Shown here piece after piece: positions 1-11,902 of a stretch of DNA of 64,000 nt (within the stretch, counting starts at the first letter, position 1; every line of letters begins with the position of its first letter). The stretch is taken from assembly GCA_018398575.1 (NCBI GenBank), contig JAGTXZ010000011.1, positions 2,604,001-2,668,000 on the forward strand. Reading direction: 5' to 3'. The position numbers and the translations under genes were made by a program. This DNA is from Ampelomyces quisqualis (taxonomy: Eukaryota; Ascomycota; Dothideomycetes; Pleosporales; Phaeosphaeriaceae). Below the pieces are notes generated by a model that ran no database searches, had not been told where the DNA came from, and saw only the letters and a program-made list of their open reading frames with translations.

Positions 1-400
1 GCCCTTAACTGCAGGTTTACTACTTTAGGTAGAGACAAGTCTAATAAGGTAGTGTTAGAGCAGAAGGCTGCTATTAAGGAGGCAGCGTTTTAGTTAGCTG
101 CTGTTATACAAGTAAGTACTGCACAAGTAGCTAACATAAATAATACTAACTTATTAGTTAGCGCTTATTACTAGAAGAAGGAGCTAGCTAGAGAGGTTAG
201 GGCAATAGCTAAGGAGGTTAGGTCGCTTAGAAGGAGTACAGCTAAGTTAACTAGTATAGTTACTTAGCTAGTAGATATTATAATAGTATTAAGAGCTAAT
301 TAGTTAGTAGAGCAAGAGAAGGCGTAGAAAGCAGCACAAGAGGCTAGTACTTGCAGTAAGCAGGGCTAGAACAGAAGATAACTAGGTAGTGCGTTAGTGT
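1..400 (+). mobile_element. RIP-mutated coding remnant, unidentified
   Basis: Reading frame 1 from the first base stays open except for TAG codons, the pattern left when CAG or TGG codons are mutated. Read through, it gives a charged, helical, Lys/Glu/Ala-rich segment (around KELAREVRAIAKEVRSLRR) that resembles a coiled-coil C-terminal tail of a transposon protein. No catalytic motif is visible and the left part lies outside the window, so the family is not named. It is on the opposite strand to the chromovirus that follows. Confidence 0.45.
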
Positions 401-3159
401 CTGCACCTAGGGATTTAAACAATTAAGAACGTTCTACTAGTAGCAATAACAGTCTGCTGTTAAATCTAATAGAAGAGTAAGACTCTTATTGTTAATAGCT
501 GTTACCTACTAGTGTAGTAGTTACAATATTAAGTTTAATTTCCCTAACATAATTGTTTTAAAATACTGTAAGATCTTTAACTCTTTTTTCTTATGCTATA
601 ATCTACTTAGCTAACACTTGTAAGGGTCTTAGCTGTTTTAGATAGCGTTTATAGAACGCTTGCAACATATGTAGAGCGCCTATAAAGTTTAAAGCATTAT
701 ACTAGGTAGAGTTAGAATTATAGCCTACCTATTTTACACAATACTTTAGGATAGAGCAGTATAGCTTGCTAGCTAGGATCTCTTTAACTTCTTATTCTTT
801 AACGCCTTAAATTAGAATACTAGATAAGTTTAGGCTTAGCTAACTAGGCAGGGGGTTATTAGAGTCCTTGCAGAGGACGTCTAGAGCAAACACGTCATAG
901 ATCTTAGAACCTTTAGGTAGCTTTAGATAAAATAAATAGCTAACTTGTTCTAGAACTTTAAAGGGGCCTTCTTACAATTTAGCGAGTTTGCGACTAAAGC
1001 AGGTAACAGATAGGTTTTAGTTTAAGAGGTAAACCTTATTACCTACTACCTAATTAATAGGTTAACAATATTTGTTTACCTTAGTAGCTATTTATTACTG
1101 CGCCTTTTCTATATTGTCTTTAGCTATGCGCTAGGCTGCATGCATGCAGGTAGCTAAGCTTAAGGCATCCTTAACATTTATATCTTTGTATTTTAAAGGG
1201 GATAGTGCCTAATCTTAGCTCTGTTGTAGTTTAGATCTAAACAAGAGCTAGTACAGCGCTATACTAATTGCAGAGTGCAGCAGCGTAGCTTAGGCTTAAT
1301 TAATTATTAGCAAGAGGTTACTCTAGTTATCCTAGTAATAGGATATAAAAGGCCCTAATTATTAATTAATATACTTGTTTATAATCTTAGTTTGTCTATT
1401 AGTTTGTTTATAGTAGGCTGTAGAAAGCTTAAGTTGTACGCCTAGGATCTTGCAGAACTTAGACTAGAATTAGGACACAAACTAGAGTCTGCAGTCAGAC
1501 ACTATACTTTTAAGCGTGTAACTAAATTAGTATACCTATTAGATAAACAAGTAAGCTATTCCTTAAGCGTTAATTGTTTTATAGCAAGAAATAGAAACAG
1601 CTTACTTTAATAGGCAATTAATAATAACTATAATTTAATTATAGCTATGCTAATTAGTTAGAAATGTCTTAAAATCTATATATTAATGCTGCATAGGCCT
1701 ATTAGGAATTAGTAACAAATAGAGGAAACCTTAGGATTAGAGCTGTCTTAGATAGGATCTTTAACAGGCAACGCAGTTTTATATATAGCGTTTGCATATA
1801 GCCTCTATACCTTTCTAGTAGTATTGCTAAGCTAAGAGCTAATATATCTTTATAGCGCTTAGGTAGGTAGTAGATACTTAATTGTAAGCCTCTCTAATTA
1901 GTTAGGTGTATAAGAAGGAATCTCTAGATATATAAAGGCGTAAGTAATAAAGCAGTAGTCTTTCTTAGACACAATACAGCTATAGTAGCTTAAGACGCTC
2001 TTCTTTAAAGGAACAGCAATTCTCTACTAGCAGGGCTTTAATTAGTTCTAACAAGTTAAGGTTTAAGGGGGCACTAATAGATTAGACTAAAATAGCTAAA
2101 ACATTAACCTTTAGCTAGTTACAGACGTAGTTCTGAGCTAGTTTAGAGTTAACTAGGGAGTTTAGGCGTTTAGGTCCTAGAAGTACACAGGATCTGTTGT
2201 TTTATTAGGCAGTCTTAACCTTACTAACATCTTGTTCTCTTTAGCTTAAGATATTAGCTTGCTTATTAAGTTTGCTAGGCGTGTACTTAATATAGAAATT
2301 AAAAGAGGCAATAATTTCTGCCTATTGTGCTTAACGTGCATTAAGAACCTTAGTAGTTATAAAGTATTCTAAGGAGTAGTAATCTAAATACACCTAGATT
2401 TAACTCTATATAGAGGTAAGTTTAGCTCTCTACTTCTTAAACGCTTTTAAGATAGCAAAAAGTTCTTTATTATATATTTCTTAATTAAGCTTAGCTCTAG
2501 ATAGAGCGTAACTATAGAAGGCTATAGAATACTACTTGTTGTTAGGGTGTTTCTAAGAGAGTACTCCTGCTATTACTCTATCTAACGCGTTAGTTTCTAA
2601 CTTTGTGTTATACTTAGAATAGAAATAAGATAGCGTAAGAATAGCTAGGAGTAAGGCTTTAATCTAATTAAAAGCCTGTTAGCAGTCTGTAGTCTATTTA
2701 AACAGTGTAGCAGGACTTTAAAGCTTTATAATTAGTTTAGCTACATAAGAGAAATCTTTAATAAATTATTAATAGAAACTAGCAAAACTAAAAAATAACT
2801 TAACGCTAGTAACTGTAGTAGGTTTAGCCTAGTTTTAGAGTGCTTTTACCTTGTTAAGGTTAACTTTAGTGCCCTAGTTTGTTAGAACGTAACCTAGATA
2901 CTTTGTGTAGGTTACATAGAATTTACTCTTCTAAATATCTACTTAGAGTCCTGCAGTACGTAGGCGCTCTAGAACCTTTTAGACGTGTTCCTAATATAAG
3001 TTTATATCCTCTAAGTAGATTAGGATGTTGTTAAGATACGCAATGTAGAAATTGTTAAGATAATTAATTAGTATATTGTTTATATAGCGCTAATACGTTG
3101 CTAGCCTATTACATAAGCTAAAAGAGAGAACCTTATACTTGTATGTACTGTAACAGGTC

Positions 3160-3335
3160 TAAAAGGTAGTATACTCTTTAGGGTTAAGATCTATACAAAT
3201 TTTATTAAAGGCGGCCTAGATGTTAAACTTAGTAAAGATCTTAGCTTTAGAGGGGCGTAACAGCAGCTTATTAATATAAAGAATTAGATAGACGTTCTTG
3301 CGCGTAAGAGCGTTAATCTTCTAGTAGTCTATATA
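3160..3335 (-). other. Reverse transcriptase core of the chromovirus
   Basis: On the minus strand, starting near 3335, the translation reads YIDY, a TAG, then KINALTRKNVYLI, and continues with RLSKAKIFTKF-like and AAFNKICID-like blocks. These match the order of conserved RT blocks in Ty3/Gypsy elements (VDYR.LN, KN.YP.P, A.IFTKLDLR.AY). The stops are TAG or TAA and stand where Arg, Trp or Gln would be expected. The catalytic YxDD box downstream was not located with confidence. Confidence 0.75.
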
Positions 3336-4566
3336 GATGCGTATATCTCTATTTAGTTTGTGTACACAGAGAATAGGTAAAGCAAAAGGACTTTAGTTAG
3401 CCTTAATAAAACCCTTCTAAAGGTGTTCCTAGACGTAGGCCTTAGTAGCTTTAAGCTTCTCTTAGTTTTGCTTGTACAGAGGACTAAACGTATTTAGTAA
3501 TAGTTCTTTAAGGACAATCTTGTAATTGTACAAATAGTAAAGAGGTAATTAATTAGCTGCTAACTTGCTAAATACATCCTAATACTAGAAGTAACAGGCA
3601 GGTAATTTCTTATCTAATTAGCTTTAATTATCTGCGTTGTCCTTAGAGGCAAGGATCCTGTTAATCTTATAGAGGCTTGTTATAAAGAACTTATTCTAGA
3701 GCTTCTTTATAATAAAGTAAAATGCATTAGCAGAAATAAGAGCTATGCAGGTGCTTAGAGGGGGTTTAGACTCTAAGCAGTTTTGCTTAGTTAGGGTATA
3801 AGGAATCTCTAAGAATTTTTAGGCTAATAGGAGCTTTAAGCATCCCTTAATACAATAAATAGAAGAAGAGAAACAGTAAGAACTGTTTTAGATACAATAG
3901 TCTTCTTTCTCCTATAGGGCGTTGCGTTGTTGCACATTAAGATAGACAGTAGCTAGCACTATAGCTTAATGTAGAATAGTAGGAATAAGAGGTAAAGGAT
4001 TGTAAGAATAGAGGTACTTAGATAGCTAAATAAACTGTAACCTATCTGTGTCTAATTGAATCTTAAATTGTCTTAACTATTAGAGGCTAAGTATACAATC
4101 CTAAGACCTAAGATTAAGGATAAGAAATAGACTGTTTAAAATCTTTTAGCTATTAATATTTAAGTGTAGTTAAATATATTAAGTAACTGCAGAAGTAATC
4201 TAATCCTTAAAGCTGCGCACCTAAACCTAAAAAGGGAGCTTCTAGATAGGTTAATGTAAAGCTTTAGAAACAAATAAAACAATTTGTAAATTTAAAAATA
4301 GGAAACCTTAAGCACTAGTGTTAACAAGAGTATTAAGGCGTAAGCTAATGCCTTAGTTGTAAAGAAGCGTAGGCATAAGGAAATAAGGACTGCAAAACAA
4401 ATAAGAAAGGTTAAGGTAAGATAGATTGTAATAGCTTAGGCCTAAAGAGAAGTGTCCTTTTAGGCGCTTCTGTTTCTTATACAATACACCTCCTAATTAG
4501 GTTACTCTTAAGCATCTTTATACTTATCTACTTCTACAGCTTTAATCTAACGCATACAAGGCTTTG

Positions 4567-4608
4567 TGCAGTTACTAAAGTAGTGTCCTAGCTTACTGTA
4601 ATTATAAC
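4567..4608 (-). other. Gag CCHC zinc-knuckle remnant
   Basis: Minus-strand translation gives C-x2-Y-x4-H-x4-C, which is the retroviral zinc-knuckle spacing CX2CX4HX4C with the second Cys now Tyr. Basic residues follow it. It places gag on the minus strand just upstream of pol and supports the orientation of the element. Confidence 0.7.
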
Positions 4609-5600
4609 AACTACTAGAGGTCTTCTATTGTTCTAGCTTAAGGGTCTTTGTAAAAAGACGCACTGTTATAGATTAATAGGCTAGCGCAGAATTTAGTAGA
4701 GCGCTAGTAGTAGTAGTCTAATTTAGCTCTAAATTCTGTTATAGAGCTAACCTAATTAGCAGTTTAGCAGCAGCTAGTGTTATACTTAGTGTAGGGTTGT
4801 TCTTCTGCTCTATATTATATACAGTAAGGTGTTCTACTATCTAATTAAATAAGTTCTTTTATTAGTGCTTAAATCCTAAGTTAGGGGCTTACAACCCTAG
4901 CGTAATCTTAGTCTATAAGTAGTAAAACTACTCTAAAGGTAGTACTTGTCTCTTAACTGCAGAACTTAGAAACCTAGCTTTAAACAAGGGGAACGTTTTC
5001 TCCTTAGTTATCTGCATTTAATTAAAAGCTACTTAGCTTTTAGCTACCTTGTTACTTATAATAAAGTAAGACTTAAGTAGCTTAATTATTTGCTTAGCGT
5101 TCTAGAATTATTCTTAATTAGTATCTAATAAATATTGTAGCTTAAGATAGCTCTTAGCTAATCTTATAGTGTAGCCCTATACTAAGGCTATGCGTTGTCT
5201 TTTAGTCTAATAGTAATCTAAGTTAATCTTAAGTTAATCCTAGATAGAGGCCTGCTATTAGCAAAAGGTAGGATCTTTTCTATTACTAAGATTGTCTATA
5301 TTAGGCGTTTTCTTAGATTGTTAAAGTTAGCAAGAGCCTTTATAGTAATATAAGTACTTAGATGTAGAGCTGTTAGATAAACAGCAGGGTGCAGAATTAT
5401 TCTAGGGTAATTTAGTAGTAGGTAGAGGCTTGTCTAGTCCTATTAACAGAGTTAGTCCTTTCTTAAGAGAATTAATTTCTGCTAAAGCCTGTTTTAAATC
5501 TTGTTGTAATTAATTAACCTCTATTTAGGCAGAGGTCAAATTTAGTGCAGCTCTAGGCTAAGAGAGTTTCTTAGTATCTGTCTTTTTTGCTTTAGCACTC

Positions 5601-7454
5601 TGTTGCTAGGTTATTATAGTTAATACAGAGTTATCTTAGAGAAAGGCTCCTAGAGTTAGTTCTTTAAGGGGAGTTATTAGCGTTGCCTCTAATACTCCTA
5701 GGTTATTAATAGTCTCTGAGTTTCTATTGTAGCGCTAAACGCAACTTTTCTAAAGTAATCCTAACTGTTGTGTTAATAAGAAGATCTAAACCTAAAGGCT
5801 TTAGCTGTTAGGAGATCTAAAAGATCCTAACTATATTTAATAGATTTAAGGTTACAAACAGATCCAATTTAGATAGAGTTCTAGACGTTTTAACGCAATC
5901 TTTTTAAAAGTAAATAGCAATATTATCTAAATACTATTACTAGTAAAACAAAGTTTCTCTTATAATGTAACAACGCAAGTAGGTACAGCTATTAGAATCA
6001 AATTAGATACGTATTAGAGGCATATAGGAGTGCGTGTTGTATTAGAGATTCTAGATTAGCTATATACCTATAGGTCTTGTACAGAAGAACAAGAGAAACT
6101 TATCCTTTATCTATGCTATAGGCTTATATTTATAGTAGGCGTAGCAGCTGAGTCAGAGCGCTGTTAGAGCGCTTTTGGTCCTAATCTGCTAGCTCCTTAC
6201 ATAATCTGTTACTAAGCCTTTATAAGGTATTAGATGTAACATGTGTTTGCATATACTTGTTACATGTATAGAAAACAAAGTGTAGCTTTAGTACAGCTGC
6301 ACTATATCTAACAACAGACCTTTAAAGAAGTTAGATTAGAAAAATAAGAAATATATAGTTATAAAGGTTATATTACTATATATTATAGAGCTAAGCGTAC
6401 TCTCTAAGGTATACCTAAAATTTTATATTAACTGCCTCTAGCTTAATGCAAGAAATCTACTTCTATACTAGAAGTCTAATAACTAGTAACTAGAAGTAAT
6501 AATAGAAAATAAAAATAAAGCTAATAAGAAGTACTTTGTTAACTATATCCTTATAGAATAATAGAAGAAGAAAGAGCAAGGTATATAGCTGCAGTACCTA
6601 GTAAAATAAGTAAAATACGTAGAACTAATATAGAAACTATAAGTAAATGTTACTAACACTATAGCACTTACTAAGTAGCTAAATAAAACTAAAACAAAAT
6701 AAAACTTAGATAGATTGTTAGTAGAGCGCTTACTTACTTTTACTACTAAATAATTATATTAGTATAAAAAAAAAGAGAGAAAGAAAAGCTACGTTAGGAA
6801 AATTTAAGATTAATCTAATTAGCCTAATTGCTGCGACCTGCGGCAGCCTAACAGCAATACTGTCTACTAGACAATTTGCTAAAGTTGCCCTACTTACTTC
6901 TAGTTGCTAGCAACCTAATAGAGTTGCTAGATCTAACAGAGTTGCTAGTGTTGCTAGTGTTGCCAATTTTACTCACGTAACTGTATTGCTGTATTTTTAT
7001 GATTACGTAAGTAACCTAAAAATACAAAATATAGAGTAGAATTCCTTCTTTAAAATGCACTATTTAGAATTTTTGTAGCTGCTCTAGTTATTGAGATATA
7101 GCGCCTTAAAGTTATAATATTTAATTTTTTTTTAAAAAAAAACTCCAAGTTTGTTTAATGCAATAGATCTAGGCGCCTACTATATAATAATTAGGAATAG
7201 AATTGTTCTAAGGGAAAATTAGCTGTTAAGTTACTTTTTTTTAAAAAAAAATATAATATATTATCTAATTAAAGTGCTAGAGCTTTAGCGAAAACAAGCC
7301 TTAGCAAAGAACATTAAAATCTACAAACTTCACTGCCTTGCATCTTAACAACGAGAGCAGCTGTAAGAAATCTAAAAAGTGCGTTTTAAAGAGAAAATTA
7401 AGCTCTATATTTTAGGTTTTTAGGATAATAACGTAATAGCGCGGGTAGGGCAGG
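5601..7454. other. RIP-mutated AT-rich spacer, no readable coding
   Basis: This stretch probably holds the 5' end and LTR of the chromovirus and other repeat debris. Between about 6,915 and 6,965 the octamer GTTGCTAG recurs several times. Two perfect T-run/A-run dyads (9 T then 9-10 A) sit near 7,128-7,146 and 7,230-7,249. A short patch near 6,150-6,180 keeps TGA, TCA and TGG and so escaped the mutation. I could not assign an element boundary. Confidence 0.4.
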
Positions 7455-7600
7455 TAGGGCAAGTGGAGCGGGTGGAGCAGTTTAAGCGTTTCAAGCTAAA
7501 TAGGCAGCCAGAACAAATAGGGGACTCTAGGGACAGTTAAGTACAGTTAAGAACTGTCTAGTTAACTGTTTTGATAGTATTACAGATGTCGCTAACTCTA
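7455..7600. other. Unmutated island between two RIP-mutated elements
   Basis: Within a region almost free of YCA and TGR, this short stretch keeps several (AGTGGAG, GGGTGGAG, TTTCAAG, AGCCAGA, TTTTGATAG). It also contains a GGGTAGGGCAG-type repeat and, at about 7,530-7,572, two copies of ACAGTTAAG followed by the reverse-complement motif AACTGT twice, a small dyad. It may be an element terminus, a target-site junction or unique host DNA between two insertions. Confidence 0.45.
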
Positions 7601-7629
7601 ACAACGTTGAATTTTCCTAACGTACAAGT

Positions 7630-10600
7630 ATGCAGGATAAGTATTAGAATAGATAACAGCGCTATATATAAGAGAGGGCAGTAGAAAAAGAGCTAAACTT
7701 AAAACAGGCTTAAGCAGAACTTAAGTTATTAGAAATAATATAGTAGCGCACTTAGTTACATTAAGAACAATGCCTAACACTAGAAAACAACTAAGAAGAG
7801 AAAGGTAAAAATACTGTAATAGACAGAACCTAAGACTAGAAGTACTGTTAAAGGGTAAAGAGAAAAGAAGATACTTATATCTATTTTATAAGCTAGCCTT
7901 TAACTACTCTAACTAGTTAACAGCTAGAACATAACTAGTAGTTAACAGTCTCTAAGTATTAGATATAAAGAACTTAAATACGAAATGCAAGAACTAAAGT
8001 AACAGTCTTACTAGCTACTTAGAATAACCTAAAAACAAAAAGAGAGAAGTCTAGAAGCTTAGCGTTAATAGACTAGTAGCTAAAGAGTGCAAAAGAAAGA
8101 GCTTAGATTAACTCTAGAAATCTAGCTACTTAAGCTAGGCAATAGCTAATTAAGACGCAGCGTAACATAAATTTTTAGAAAGCCTAAAAAAAACCTAAGA
8201 AAAAGGTATAAGATTTTAATACTTAGACTGTGCTAGACTATAAGAACTAGTAGAAATAATAACGTCTATAATAGAGGTAGAGCTACAAGAACCTATAAGC
8301 CTAAAATATAGAGCGCAACATCTATTCTAATATATAAGTAGTATTTAGAAATATAAGACTAGTTTTATAAGGTTTAGGCTTAGTAATAAGACAAAGGTAA
8401 GAACTATAATAAAAAGTTTATTACTATAGAAATTGCTTATAAGCGCTATACAAAAGCTATAGCAAGAATACTATATACTAGAGCCTACCTCTCTACTATT
8501 AGAGAGCGTAATAGTTACTATTACTAAATAGTTAGTTTTAGCTTATACCTTTGTGTTATACGTAGGCTTTTTGCAGATATTAGACTCTACTACATTAAAG
8601 TAACAGAGTAGCCTATTAGTAGTGCAAAGGGCGTTACTAATGTAAAAAACTTAAAAGCTTATACTAGAGATCTATATATTATACTTTTTAGCCTAATTAA
8701 ATATTAGTAGATACATAGAAACGCTGCAAGAAAATAAGTTCTAACAAAAAAGAAACAAATTAGAAATAGCTTACATTAGTGTAAAGCTGCTACACGCTAG
8801 TACTAATATTATTAAGCTTATAAATAATAGTATCTTGCTTAATAAGAAGCTACTAGAAGAGCTAGTAGATATTTACTAGGATATTAACCTTAGTAACCTT
8901 GCGCGTTAGACTCTAGTAGCTAGACTTGTTACTACTATAAGACTTTGTCTAAGCAGCCTTAAGCTTATTAATAAAGCTAGACTAAAGACTATAGATTGTG
9001 TACTGCGTTAACAGCTGCTTAACTTTAAGATTGCAAGCAAAAGCGTTATAAAGCAAGATAACTATAATCTTAAAGTAATTGTTAATCTAAGAAGTTATTA
9101 GAATTAACTAAATAAGTAAAAGAATATAGTAGTTAACTTATAGGCCTATATGTAATGTGTACGTCCTTGTACTAAGCGCAGGTACTTTTACTACAAGTAA
9201 TCTTACACTTAGACTTGTTACTCTTAAGCTAAGTAATAGCGCAGCCTAAATAATATAGTAAGTTAAGCTTAGCTTTAATAACAATATTAGGTCTATTTTA
9301 TTTTTAGTTAGTAACTTACTTAGACTTAGCTTCGCACCTTAGATGTAATACTTATAGCAAGAGAGTTAATAGCGTAACGCTTAGTAGAAGAGCTGCAAAG
9401 AGTATATAGACTTAGTATCTTTGCAAATAGCAGTATAAGCGCAGAAGATACGTAAGTTAACAAAAAAAGTAATATATAAGTAAAGATGCAAAAGGCAAGG
9501 CTAGTGTAGTATATAGTACTACTTAAAAAGAAAAGTAAAAGTATAAATTAATAGACCTAAGTAAAGTAATTTTTATTTGAATAGTTACACAGGTCTAAGC
9601 GCATCTAGCGCTAGAGTAAGAGGGTTATATAACAGGCTGCTACCTAGTTAGTTTTTAGTTATAGAAAAACCTTAGCTTACTAGACTAGAACACTAAAAAG
9701 AAGGTTTTAAACTAGAACGCTAAAAATCCTCTAGGCTAGAACACTAAAAACAGTTCTAGACTAGAGCACCTAAATCTCTTAGACTAGACTGCCTTAAAAC
9801 TATAAAAACCTTCTAAGTAGCAATTAGGATAGATTACAAATTTACGTCTTTATTTCCTAGCAACTACTCTTAGAGTCTGTCTCTTATAAGTAGTAGTAGC
9901 TATAATACGTGTTAATAAATAACTTAGCTACTAAGTAGTTAGCTATACGTAAAGCTTTTTATAGACTTAAAGCTAGTAAGTAAGAAGTAAATTACTTACT
10001 ATATACTATTTATATATGCTAGACGCTGTAGTAGTAGCTTACTAGATACCTAGAGCTGCTAAAGCTACTTAAAAGCGCTATATACACTTGTATATTACTC
10101 TGTTATAAAGTACTTATTAATAAGGCGTTAACTAAAGCTATTACTATTATATAGCAAAAGAATAGCTTATATAGAACACTATAAAAGAAGTAGTTAAGTA
10201 GTGCAGCAAGGTTGTTATTACATAGTAGCTAGCTAAAACTTAACACTACGTAAAGTCTATTATTAACTTTCTAATCTAAATTAGAACTCTTAGAAGAGTA
10301 ACTACTAGCGTTCTTATTAAACCTTCTATTTCTATTGCTAACACCTATATTAACAGCTGCTTCTACTACTATAAAAGTTAGAAAAACTCTTGCTAAATAG
10401 TAAAAGAAAGCTTATATTAAGAAGCTGTTTAACGTTATTAAATACATATATAATAAGTAGTAGTTAACATAATATCTATAGTTAATATACAAGCGTTAGT
10501 ATATACTACTACTATTATAGCTTATAACATTAAATTTAGTTAAGAGCTAGTATAGCAGCCTTAAGAAAAGAAGCGCTAATAACCCTAAGAAATATAGCTA

Positions 10601-11490
10601 GTACTCTCTTATAAGACTTGCCTAGATAATCTATAAGATAGCTAAGTAGTAGAACGCGCGTGCTTAAGTTACTACTAGCTACTAGTGTACTAAAAAGCTT
10701 TCTATATACTGTATTAAGCCTAGACTTACTCTCTTTCTATTACCTGTCTAAAAGTTACTTATAATAGAGTGTTAATTAGCATAGTAGTATATAGAGAATA
10801 GTATTAAAGTTAAGTAGTATAAAAATAAGCTATAGTGCAACTACTTATTCTACTATAAATATAACCTTTTGTATTACTATATATAGTATTACTATCTACT
10901 CTATAGCGCTAATATACTAGTAGACTTTAAGTAGTTTACATTAAAGTTTAAAAAAGCTAGCTTTAAAATCTATAAGAGCTATACTAAGATTAAAGCTAAA
11001 GACTTAAGCGTAGATAATAACAAGTAGGCTACTACTACTACTAATAGCCTTAAGGCACGTAAGATTATAAAATAGCTCTACTCCTAGTAGTTTAGTTTAG
11101 TAGAAAAAACTACTAAATTTAATACTAATAATAGTAACCTTATTTGCCTCTACTAGGTACAAGGCCTAGTAGCTGCTATTAGCCTCTTTATGCATATAAC
11201 AGCATAAGCTCTGCTGTCTTACACGTATTAGGATAGCGCTCTTAATAACCTCTAGAATAAGAGCCTACTTCTTTAAAAAGATAACTTGTTATCTAGGCAA
11301 GCACCTTTTCTCTCTACCTTTAACAACTTTATATAGGACGTAGTAGTAATTAAGTCTACCTATAAGAAGGTATTTGCTAATATAAATAGAGACAGTAGTA
11401 ATAGTAATAGTAGTAGTAATAATAGTAGTAAGGACAATAACGTAATATATAATAAGATAGATAAGTTTATCTTTAAAGATAGTTAGCTAT
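7630..11490 (+). mobile_element. RIP-degraded plus-strand element, family unknown
   Basis: Starting with the ATG at 7630, the frame runs for hundreds of codons interrupted only by TAA and TAG, never by the TGA expected from random drift. Read with Gln or Trp at those stops, it begins with a Gln/Glu-rich coiled coil (near ERAVEKELNLKQAQAELK) and continues to about 9,000. A second frame with the same character runs from 9858 to about 11,490 and ends in a Ser/Asn-rich tract (around 11,395-11,435, AGTAGTAATA-like triplets). No RT, DDE, tyrosine recombinase or helicase motif was recognised by eye, so this may be a DNA transposon with a large protein or two genes. Strand and coding nature are seen; the identity is open. 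Confidence 0.5.
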
Positions 11491-11600
11491 AATACTAAAT
11501 TTTAGTATACAGGCTAAAAAACTAGCTTTAAATATTAGATATAATAGACGTAATAATAGGCGTGTTGTGTTGTAATATGCGCGTTAAGGACGCGTTGCAA

Positions 11601-11902
11601 TTTAGGTGGGCTACGCTAACAATACATAACAGGGCCAAGACGATGGGTTCTACTAGTAACATTTAATATTACATCTTGGCGCGTTGACGGTTTAGTCGTC
11701 CCCGTCTCATTATTGGCATTCGCCGATTCCCCATTCCAGCTTGAGACAATCTCGCCGTCTCCCGCCCAATCGACATGCTTAAGTACACTCGCCATGGCAC
11801 CTGATATGCATACAATCCCATACCCACCTAACATCGCGAATCCCGCCAGAAATTCCTAAGAAGTCTCAGTGAATCCTGATTGCCTTCCTTTATATTTCAG
11901 TG
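11601..11902. other. Boundary spacer, RIP block to single-copy DNA
   Basis: The YCA/TGR-free signature stops at about 11,600, where TGG and CCA reappear and GC content rises. The remaining 300 bases form the upstream region of the dehydrogenase pseudogene. A small minus-strand frame here (11,616-11,834) has no recognisable features and is not called. Confidence 0.5.

Larger units (their letters stand above)
590..5600 (-). mobile_element. RIP-degraded Ty3/Gypsy chromovirus (gag-pol remnant)
   Basis: No open frame survives, but the minus strand can be read through TAG/TAA stops. From right to left (5' to 3' of the element) there is a gag-like region at about 5,580-4,400 ending in a CCHC zinc knuckle. 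A reverse transcriptase core follows at about 3,335-3,160, with YIDY, INALTRKN and SKAKIFTKF motifs followed by an AAFNKI block. An integrase C-terminal part lies at about 1,360-1,090 and a chromodomain-like tail (VKxVGY, then a KRY block) at about 760-590. This order is that of a chromovirus. LTRs could not be delimited because TG..CA ends and flanking duplications are obscured by mutation. Chromodomains of this family usually direct insertion to heterochromatin. The family call is firm from the RT and knuckle; the outer limits are approximate. Confidence 0.8.
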
